Source of the DNA: Calvatia gigantea
Taxonomy: Eukaryota; Basidiomycota; Agaricomycetes; Agaricales; Lycoperdaceae
Length of the DNA: 64,000 bases
NCBI GenBank assembly: GCA_025093985.1
Contig: JACAAK010000004.1
Coordinates: forward strand, 3,348,001 to 3,412,000
Direction of reading: 5' to 3'
Part shown: piece after piece, positions 55,872 to 64,000 of the stretch
Numbering within the stretch: the stretch's first letter is position 1
Layout: every line of letters starts with the position of its first letter
Made by a program: the position numbers and the translations under genes
Notes under the pieces: generated by a model
The model's input: only the letters and a program-made list of their open reading frames with translations
Told to the model about the DNA's origin: nothing
Database searches by the model: none

Positions 55872-58074
55872 GCCAGAAGACGGACGGGGATGATGCACTT
55901 GCCATTTTTCATTTTTTATATTGTTTCCTACTTCGGACCCTTATCGAATCTTGAAAATGATAACCGCGACCCAACCTCAAGGACCCCCGTCACCTTCCTC
56001 GCTAATTATAGTCACTCTCCACTCCTGTTTCTCCTCCTTTTCGGCGGTATTGTTCCTCTCAATCTTCACAAAATGCACAGTTAACTCTCGTTTACCATCT
56101 CTATTACCAAAATCATCAGTTTGAGCTCGCGCACAAACACCCATTCAGCGGGCGGAACCGGTACAAGGCACCCGAACCCCCGCAACCCGCCTCGTTTTCT
56201 CAAGGCTACTCCTTCCTACTCTGGCCCTTCAAAGGCCTATCATTGTCTCCGGAGGAAACGGAGGGGGGAAACTTTCCCTTACCGGCACCCGCAGCGCAGC
56301 ATCTTCCGTATACAACTCATGCTCAAACTCAACGTTTCATAAGCGCTAACTCTTCGACAATAAGGATACTTCACTGCAGTAACTTCAGTTCTTCCTCCGG
56401 AGTTAGGTGTTTCGATCCCTTAACCAATTTCAAACATCTTCCGACGTAAACCCAAGCGATCCGCTCTTTGATATACCCCCAGCCTCAAATTCAAAACAAG
56501 CCTGACCTACGGGTGAGCAAATTCAAAAGAATCATTCCGCGCGCGATCATTGATATTGTTTTGGCGCTCCTATCTCTGCTACCTAGCGCGTTACCGTTAC
56601 CCTTCTTATGCTGGGGTCTTCAACAGCGTCTTAAGTGCGTCTTGTATCGCGTGACCACTTAAGTATGACAAGGTGAATGGTCTCTTTTAAGTTTCGTCGA
56701 GGTCATACTTAACTTATTTGCCCGTGACAGGTAACTTGACCCTCGAAAGCGCCTCTTTCAGCGTTAAATGACGGGATCCGACAATGGCCAGGCAAGGTGA
56801 CCTCCACTCGATCCATCAATGCAATACCACCTGATCACGACCATATCCCACTACTCATAAGATTAACAGGTCAGGTTGATCAGTGGTTGATCAAGCTCGC
56901 CGCTGCAGGCTCGAATAAGACCTGCGTCTACTATCTGATAAGTTCCGAAAGGCCAAACTTTATTCTTTGCATTCAGAATGGGCGAATAATTTAGACCAAC
57001 ATCCAACCCGTGATGTCAACGTGTACACAGTATATGGACTTGGGGTGAACCCTAGGATTTGCGTAGAATGTTGATCGCACCTGCGAGGATTCTGGGGTCG
57101 TGTGCTAGACACTGGCCACCCAACGACTAACCCGATACGACATACATATCTATGTCACAGCCGACTTCGTCACCCGGTGTAATCTTGCAAATGGTGCCAT
57201 TTTATTGACCGGTTACAATGGTGCTCTCCAAGGTCCCTAGTGCCACGCTGCAGGTCTTATCTCAACCAAGCTCTGGAAGTTGCTCCAGAGTCTTTAACTT
57301 CAATTTCTAGCCTATTGTTTGTCCGTTCCGACATCCTCGGGTTACACTCGCCACTGTTTTATTAATCAATCGTAGAACCCTATCCACACCGCTGCTTCCA
57401 CGTAGGCAAGAAGACACCACTCACCAGAAGGAAGTCGCACCACCAATTCATTCGAAGGTTCAAGCTCAAGGATCTCAACTGCACTGAGCTTCTTCTCGTC
57501 CACGATTGCATGATGAGTGAGTATCGCTAGAGATCATAACAGCACCGTATGGATCTACTCGGGACTGTGACAACTCGAGGATGCGCTTGGTTGTTTGTTT
57601 TAGCTTTAAATTAATCAAGGATGTCCCGTGCTGTGGCAGGTGATCCGCTAAGGAGGAGCCTCTCTTTTTCACTCCTTATCCGAAGTCGGATATTATCAAG
57701 TGCACAGGGTCTGATGCAAAGATAAGAAACCTCTATTTTATTGGGAGTTACTGGGGGCCCAGGGAATGGGCACAAGAAAGAGAAGAAAGTCGGTGGGAAT
57801 AAATAAAAATATGAATAATCAGAAAATCTATCAACAATCGTGGAATGTATACACCACTGGCATATTGCTACACCTATCCCATTCGTTTCGTTTCGCATGA
57901 AAGGTGCATATGACGTTACAACATTGAACATGAAAATACAGTTATTGACCTTTGTTGAGCCTTTGACTTCGGCACGATCTGCCCATTGAAAAAGCGAGCA
58001 CAAGAAAGGCAGCGGCAGTGTTCCAAAAACCCGGGGAGAGGAAACAAACACCAAAGCCGCAAAAAAAGACAGCG
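55872..58074. other. About 2.2 kb without a recognised gene
   Basis: The left end is the promoter of the ACT-domain gene. Plus-strand ORFs at 55,921-56,124 and about 56,120-56,450 have Pro/Ser-rich composition but no domain or clear splice connection. A small inverted repeat (TTAAGTATGAC at about 56,659-56,669 and its complement at 56,702-56,712) could form a stem-loop. Otherwise nothing was seen. Confidence 0.4.
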
Positions 58075-59640
58075 CTATGACACATTATTTCGTCGTCTGC
58101 TACTCCTCGTCTCTCTTTCCGTCCCGGGAGTAGAGACAGAAGCAGCCCGACCCCTTCTCAGCGTCCGTCCCCCAGAGATTATCGTCTTGCTGGCATCCTG
58201 GGCATGCGCAGATTTAATGGATACGGATGGCTTCAGGCCAACACCCACACCCGCACTCGTGTTCGATGCAGCAGCTTGAGCAGCCATAGAACGTGTCAAC
58301 CGAGGGCGTGTGCTGGGATGCTCACCGGCAGATGTAGGCGCCGGGGACTCTGCATGTCTTTTATTTCGGAAGTTGTATCGTGGGACGGGTGATAAAGTTG
58401 AGGTGGAGGGTATCGGCAGCACAGGCGCAGGTGACAGTGAACCACGAGGTTGGCGTGAGGGAGGCGACGGTGGGGCAAAGAGAGAAGGAGTAGCAAGCGT
58501 CGAGCGTCTTGGGGAGTATGACTCGACGCGTCCACGATCACCGTCATCCCGACGGGGATTAAGTGGACTATTGGGCGTCAAAGGACGCATTGAGGACACA
58601 TGGGCACCTATACCAGGTGAACCAACTCCTGCTGATGGTGAGCGGGTATGACTCGGTGATGATAAAGGCGTCCTGTGTCCGCTATCCCGTGTGAGCAATT
58701 GTGGTGTTGCCGGATGCGAGAACCCCATCTGGGAATATGACAATGGCTCAGGTATAGGGGGCGCTTGTGAGTCATGATCCAGCTGCGAAGCTGGAACGGC
58801 GCTCGTATCCATCACGTTCGGAGACTCTTGCCATTGGAGGGAGCCGTTGGGTGTGACGATGGGTGTATCGATCCATTGTTCCGTTTGTTGTGAATCCATG
58901 GTGAGTCCCGGAAGAGGTTGAGATTCGGGCGATTTGTTGGTGACATCATGAGGTAATGAATGAAGAGGGAGTGGTTGGGAATCAGAATCGGGTTGTGAGC
59001 CCAGATCAAGTTGGGCATTTGTGCGTTTAATCTTCGGAAACTCGCGGCGAGGGGGAGGCAGCAAGTCAGTTTCTAACACGGGTTCCGTCGGAGTTCTGGC
59101 AATTTTTCTTGTTGATGCAAAGCTGTATACTTTCTTCTTGCGCTCTTCCTCTAGGACATAGTGAGGATCATTCGGATCGTTCACATCCTTAGGCACAGAC
59201 GGCTGGATTTGACGCGGTTGAAGGTAGACAGTTGGTACGGGCGGAAGCGTACTCTCATATGCAAAGTCTCGGACTTTGACACCTAATTCGGAGAGCTTCG
59301 ATACTGAGGGCTGTTCGGAATAGACTGGCCTGCGGCGCGTCAAAGGGACACTGCTCGACTTGGGTTTTGTATCGGCATTGGTATTTGAAGTGTCTCCCGG
59401 AATCGTGTCTCCTGGTGGTTCTGGAAGTGGTTCTACCGCCATTGACTTTGGGGTAGAACGCACGCATTGAAGCGCGACTTGAGGATAAAGACTCGGATCA
59501 GACATCGTATCCCGACTCACAGGGGTTTGTTGGTTTGCAGCAAGCTCATTGAGGGCTTTGATGAGGTCTTTGTCTTCTTGGTGGGCCTGAAGGAGAGATT
59601 TTGGCTTGCGTTGGGAAGAGGCTTGGGCAGATTCACTCAT
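58075..59640 (-). CDS. Hypothetical disordered protein, single exon
   Basis: 521 codons open without an intron. The start MSESAQASSQRKPKSLLQAH gives a short helical N-terminus (DKDLIKALNELAANQQTPVS). Two compact patches follow: VSKLSELGVKVRDFAYESTL and PNDPHYVLEEERKKKVYSFA with TRKIARTPTEPV. The rest is Ser/Pro/Thr-rich with many SP and TP sites (NSPLNPRRDD, ESYSPRRSTLATPS), typical of a heavily phosphorylated scaffold or nuclear protein. The C-terminus is basic (RRGRAASVSTPGTERETRSS, RRRNNVS) and could serve in DNA binding or nuclear import. I do not recognise the family. It is divergent from the PP2C gene, 146 bp away. Confidence 0.75.
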   Translation of the reverse strand: MSESAQASSQRKPKSLLQAHQEDKDLIKALNELAANQQTPVSRDTMSDPSLYPQVALQCVRSTPKSMAVEPLPEPPGDTIPGDTSNTNADTKPKSSSVPLTRRRPVYSEQPSVSKLSELGVKVRDFAYESTLPPVPTVYLQPRQIQPSVPKDVNDPNDPHYVLEEERKKKVYSFASTRKIARTPTEPVLETDLLPPPRREFPKIKRTNAQLDLGSQPDSDSQPLPLHSLPHDVTNKSPESQPLPGLTMDSQQTEQWIDTPIVTPNGSLQWQESPNVMDTSAVPASQLDHDSQAPPIPEPLSYSQMGFSHPATPQLLTRDSGHRTPLSSPSHTRSPSAGVGSPGIGAHVSSMRPLTPNSPLNPRRDDGDRGRVESYSPRRSTLATPSLFAPPSPPSRQPRGSLSPAPVLPIPSTSTLSPVPRYNFRNKRHAESPAPTSAGEHPSTRPRLTRSMAAQAAASNTSAGVGVGLKPSVSIKSAHAQDASKTIISGGRTLRRGRAASVSTPGTERETRSSRRRNNVS

Positions 59641-59786
59641 GCTGAATTCTTACAGGTGGTGGTACTGGAGAAAGAGCGGAAAGGCCAGAGATGCGATAAT
59701 AGCGGGTAGACATCCCGTTGAACGCCTACCAAACAAAGTGACAATAACACGCGCACGTCACGTGGTTCAGAGTCAGATTTCCCATT
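59641..59786. promoter_or_regulatory. Compact divergent promoter with E-box
   Basis: 146 bp between divergent starts, with GTCACGTG at 59757-59764. Confidence 0.5.
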
Positions 59787-61598
59787 ATGCCTTCGACTTT
59801 ACTCGTCGCTGGCAGCATGTTGCGACGCGCTTGGAAGCCGGTCGCTGCAACCGTCGCTGTCGGCGTACCCTCATACTACTTTTACAGACAATATTCAGCA
59901 CATCCAACCTTCGAACTCCCCATTCGCGTCAGGGGCGCTGACGGCAAGACAGAAATGAGCAGACGCACCATCTCCATTCTTCCACTCAAAACACTCGAGG
60001 AACGCATTAACCAAAACGCCATTTCAAAATCGCATACTAGTCCCGGAGGAGCTAAATGGACTTATACCACCGCATCTCTGCCTTCCAATGACCCAATAGA
60101 GGATGCTAATGCCAGTCAGGTTGTCCAAAGAGATGAAACCGACCCGTCCGCACCGGGTGACTACCTCTTTTTCGCAGTAATGGACGGACATAGCGGTACC
60201 CACACTTCCCAGCTACTTTCCAAGATCCTTATCAAAGCAGTCGCACTTGAGCTGTTCTCTCTCGTTTCCAAACCCTCCGCCGAAACGAAGTCAACCTCCG
60301 GCGTCCTCTCCAGCGCAAAGAACCTCATCTGGGGCTCTAAACCTTCTGTTCCCTCCCCACCACCAAACCAAGGCCCTCTCGATGCAGACCCTGGCCGGGT
60401 TTCGCATGCCATTGCAGAAGCCTTTGCCCGACTCGATCACGAACTCATCAACGCTCCCCTCCGCATCCTCGCAAATAGCTTGGACGAAGAGTCAAAAAAG
60501 AACAAAGTTATTCCTGACCTTAGCCAACACCCACTTGCACTTACCTCCATGTCACCCGCCGTATCTGGTAGTTGTGCCATCATGGCGGTCGTTGACACCG
60601 CACATCAAGACCTGTATGTCGCGTGCACAGGTGATAGTCGGGCTGTTGCGGGCGTTTGGGAGTCCACGGAGGATGGAAAGGGTCAGTGGAGGATTGAAGT
60701 ATTATCCGAGGACCAAACCGGGAGGAATCCTAAAGAGGCTGACCGGTAAGCGCTCTCCCTCGTCTCTTCACTTAAATTTATTTTAATTCGTGCACTTTTG
60801 TGACAGAATGCGTGCGGAGCATCCTCAAGATGAAGCTGACTACGTGATTCGTGAGGGTCGTGTTCTCGGTGGCCTCGAACCAACTCGCGCGTTTGGTGAC
60901 GCCCGCTACAAGTGGCCTCGTCCCATCCAAGAAACGTAAGTTCTTCCCTAATTTTTTCCTCAATACTGCACCAACCTTACACTAAACCATTTCACAGTCT
61001 CAGTCAAGCATTCATGGTTGGTAACGGCAAACCTCTCCGCCCTCCACCGCCTCTCTTCAAAACACCGCCATATGTAACCGCCCGTCCTGTCGTAACCCAT
61101 CGCAAACTCACCTTCCCACCCTCCTCCACCGCGGCTCCCTCCCCCTCTTCCACTTCCTCCGATGAAAAACCCTTGCGCTTCCTCGTTTTAGCGACTGACG
61201 GCCTCTGGGACCAACTCTCCAATGATGAAGTAGTCTCTCTCGTCGCCGGCCATCTATCTGGTCTCAAAGGCACAATCCGCAAATCCGACTTACCGAACCT
61301 CGTAGCTACAACTACCGGTTCCTCTGTAGGCATCGATGGTAAATCTGCATCCACGATTCAGCGTAAGAAGGAAACTGCACAGGAAGGCAGTTGGGCGTTT
61401 AAAGATGATAATTTGAGTGCCCATTTGATTAGGAATGCGTTTGGTGGTGGTGACGAGGCTGCGTTGAGGAGGTTATTGAGTATCCCCGCACCATACTCGA
61501 GGAGGTATAGGGATGATGTGACTGTTACTGTTGTTTGGTGGCGAGAGGGAGGGGAAGGTGAGGGTATCAAGGTCGAGAATGTTAAGGCGAAGCTTTAA
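59787..61598 (+). CDS. PTC5: Mitochondrial PP2C phosphatase, pyruvate dehydrogenase phosphatase/Ptc5 type
   Basis: Ser/Thr phosphatase that in yeast activates the pyruvate dehydrogenase complex by removing phosphate from E1-alpha. The start MPSTLLVAGSMLRRAWKPVA with AATVAVGVPSYYFYRQYSAH is a presequence plus hydrophobic segment typical of the inner membrane or intermembrane route. PP2C motifs appear in order: NDPIEDANAS, DYLFFAVMDGHSGTH, GSCAIMAVVDTAHQDLYVAC with TGDSRAV, LGGLEPTRAFGDARYKWP, RFLVLATDGLWDQLSNDEVV and RYRDDVTVTVVWW. The metal-binding aspartates are all present. Three exons (breaks near 60,748-60,807 and 60,937-60,998) are in frame; the stop is 61596-61598. A Ser/Pro insert sits near 60,290-60,380. 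Confidence 0.9.
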
Positions 61599-61767
61599 TT
61601 ATTACATGCATATTTGCAGCTGTATACAGATAGACACCACTCGTCAGTTTATAATCGTTCACTCGTTGAAGTATCTAAAATGCCCATGCTCATATGGGCT
61701 TCCTACAACCACAAGAACGTATACCCACCAAGAAAAAGCTTGCACGACTGAAGTACTGTGGTTTATG

Positions 61768-64000
61768 TTACAGCCCTCGGGCCCTCCATAGTCTCTTCTT
61801 CCCGTAAGTGTTCATCCTCCCACCGCCATTACCAACACTTCCTCCCGCACCCCTCGACGCCGCACTGTTTTCAGATCCAATTCGTGCAAACGGGCTCACA
61901 TATCCCCTTCTCCGATCCAGACTCTCGTTGGGCCCCATCGACATTCGCATCTTCGCTCCTTCCAATCTCTTGTGTTTTTTGTTATGGTGGTGGCCGTGTC
62001 CCTCCCCGTGTCTACGAGGGCTACTGTGGTTATCGTCACCAAAACTTTCGTCGTCAAGGCGCGAGTGGGAATCACGTTTCGTCGGTGACAATTTGCCATT
62101 TACATGGAGGGAGGTAGAGGCTTTCTTGCTGGAACTGGGGCCGTAAAAGTTGGCTGCAGGGACGGGTGACGAGGGAGCGTGTTTGGAGGAGGGTGTAGGC
62201 GAGGTCGCCGGTGGTGAAGAATTTCCTTCGTTGCCGTTTTCGCCACCTTCCCCACCGTCTTCGTCATCACTTTGCACGATTGCTCTCACTTTTCCCTTGC
62301 TGTTAACCCTGTTCTCCCTGAGCTTTTTTTTGTCAGTGTTCGTGGTAGTGTCTTTATCCTCCTCTTCCTCCTCCTCGCCACCAGCGGTCGAACTCGAATT
62401 GTACCCCTCCAACGCCGCTAACGCCCTTTTCGCCTTGGCCTCTTTCAAAGCCCGGATCTTCTGTTTAATCTTCTCCGCCTGCGGATCACCCCTCTTCACG
62501 TCAATATGGGAGTCACCATGATGTACTTTGACCTTCTTGGTCGGTGATCTACCAATTGACTCGTCCATAGGCGAAGGAAGCAACGGCCCAATAAACCTTG
62601 GTGTCGAAGTAACTCCGGATGCGGAGACCTTCTCACCAACATCCTCTTCCTCCTCTTCTTTCTCAGCGCCATTAGCACCACCATCGTCCTCCCTCTCCCT
62701 CCGCTTCTTCATTCCAGCAACCAACCCCATCTTCTCTTCATCCTTCACCTCCTTATGCACGCCATTTACACCGTTAACACCCACCCCCTTCACTAAAGCT
62801 TGCAACCCCTGCCCCTTATTCTTCAAATAAAACAGCATATACGCCGTCTTCTTACCCACAGGCGGCCCTCCTGCAGGCGAAACCATCTCATCATTCATCT
62901 CATACCACTTCCCCGTCCGACTTTTCACAAATGCGTAATAATGCCCCGAGTTGGGTCCACCCCCGGCGTGACAGATGACACCATACAGGGAGTATGTAGG
63001 CCCAAATTGGTCTTTGGACATGTATGGTTGGAGGTTGAGTGTTTCGTCGTAAGAGACGTGGTGTCCGATTTTACGACCCAGAGGTGAGAAACGTTTGAGG
63101 TGTACTGTGAGTACGGCTGGTGCTTCATGGATCGTAAATCGTTTTTCTGCATTGACATGCTTTTTGCATCTATTATGAATTAAAAGATGGGGTTAGATGT
63201 TGTTTGGATGTGGCAGAGGGAGGAAGCAGTAACATGCGTACTTTTCGCATTTGTATTTGTCGGGCCCATTGAGGTAGTCCGGCGAGATGAAAGATTTCAG
63301 AGCCTCCTTTAAGGAGTCTGATCTGATGATGTCAAGGCTGAGGTCGAGGATCCGGTCGAATGTGTCGCTGTTGTGGCCACATCCTTGGCAGCTCACGCGA
63401 GACCGGAGCTTCCCACCAAAGATTTTATGGACCCAAGTCGTTTCCGAGAGCTTTGCCTCGAGTTTTCTGTAGATATGACGAATCCAACTGATATCTTAAA
63501 CGAATATGTAAGGGGACTTACTGAGGTACGCCGCGTAAACAAACCTTCTGCATGGCATCGATAGCGTATCGGAGGAATTCATGCGAGTCTTCTTGGCGGC
63601 CTCTTCGCATGTGTTTGGCAATAGCTATGAAAGGACATGAATTCCCCCAGTCAAAAAGAAAAAGGCGACAAGAGAGCGACAAACTCAGTAGTCTACTCGA
63701 GACAGGATGGGGCGCGAAAGGCGAAGACGATTTGTGTGCTTGGACAGCAACCTGCCGGAATGCACAGACCATACAAAACTTGTCCCCAGCACGACCTAGG
63801 AAAACGGAGCGACGTCAACACAACATTACGCCTTCGCAAAAATGACCACAGACATTTGTCCTTGCCGTGAGCAACGACGACGCGTAAAAGGGGCGGGGTG
63901 TGTAAGAGACATTGCAGAGCACTGTTCAGAAAACATGTATTTCCGGTGTTGTACAGTCCAGAGGCATGATCACACGTCTCGGGCCATGACAGATCGATAC
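61768..64000 (-). CDS. Ubiquitin carboxyl-terminal hydrolase, USP36/42-like (5' end beyond the right edge)
   Basis: Cysteine protease that removes ubiquitin. The cysteine box GLYNTGNTCFLNSALQCLLH lies close to the right edge (about 63,895-63,960), so the N-terminus is off-window. Next come CMVCAFRQVAVQAHKSSSPF, GRQEDSHEFLRYAIDAMQKV, KIFGGKLRSRVSCQGCGHNS and DTFDRILDLSLDIIRSDSLK. The zinc-finger-like CxxC of the fingers region is KCEKC in KYKCEKCKKHVNAEKRFTIH. The histidine box is CHAGGGPNSGHYYAFVKSRT. The long C-terminal exon is highly charged and disordered (REREDDGGANGAEKEEEEED), with a Lys/Arg-rich stretch fitting a nucleolar enzyme of the USP36/42 class, and ends KKRLWRARGL at 61768. Order is intact; introns are short. 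Confidence 0.9.

Noticed and set aside
56100..56450. Possible plus-strand exon (Pro/Ser-rich)
   Set aside because: An open frame of about 100 codons, but with no homologous motif and no convincing partner exon.

Overview
The window is fungal nuclear DNA, most likely from a mushroom-forming basidiomycete (Agaricomycetes). The evidence is dense, short (about 50-60 nt) GT-AG introns in nearly every gene, two class I hydrophobins side by side, a velvet factor of VelB type with a long insertion in its domain, pyrimidine-rich promoters and a Ty3/Gypsy integrase remnant. There is no bacterial or organellar character, and no tRNA, rRNA or CRISPR array was recognised. Exons were assembled by hand from reading frames and GT-AG borders, so gene ends are firmer than every internal splice site.

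Layout. 0-2 kb: two hydrophobin genes on the minus strand; the first runs off the left edge and the second carries a frameshift. 2.2-3.0 kb: an inverted-repeat DNA transposon remnant. 4.5-9.1 kb (minus): an SBDS-like RTC3 gene and the mismatch-repair/recombination gene MLH3. 9.75-13.3 kb (plus): a GH3 beta-glucosidase with a PA14 insert. 13.5-17.9 kb (minus): 3-methylcrotonyl-CoA carboxylase beta subunit and an ArfGAP1/Gcs1. 18.8-21.3 kb (plus): velB. 21.6-25.2 kb (minus): a short ORF and a large PPR protein. 25.6-26.9 kb (plus): a GNAT acetyltransferase. 28.2-30.3 kb (minus): a two-HMG-box protein. 30.8-31.5 kb (minus): NDUFA13. 32.2-34.3 kb (plus): an INO80F-like coiled-coil protein. 34.4-40.2 kb: gene-poor, with coding-like scraps. 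40.2-41.2 kb (minus): NDUFS8. 41.3-41.9 kb (plus): prefoldin subunit 2. 42.2-42.5 kb: Gypsy integrase remnant. 43.0-43.9 kb (plus): a secreted CAP/PR-1 protein. 43.9-48.6 kb: gene-poor. 48.6-50.2 kb (plus): a membrane-anchored SDR. 50.6-52.9 kb (plus): two unrecognised genes sharing a motif. 54.3-55.9 kb (minus): a CASTOR-like ACT-domain protein. 58.1-59.6 kb (minus): a disordered protein. 59.8-61.6 kb (plus): a mitochondrial PP2C phosphatase. 61.8 kb to the right edge (minus): a USP-type deubiquitinase, cut by the edge.

Several genes serve mitochondria: two complex I subunits, MCC beta, a PPR protein and a PDP/Ptc5-type phosphatase. Three of their promoters share a GTCACGTG box. The most notable observations are the frameshifted hydrophobin, a TIR element whose left terminus is split by an insert, a GC-AG intron inside an iron-sulphur motif of NDUFS8, the 13-nt gap between the PPR gene and a small downstream ORF, and the repeated APHIVIT motif in the two unrecognised genes.
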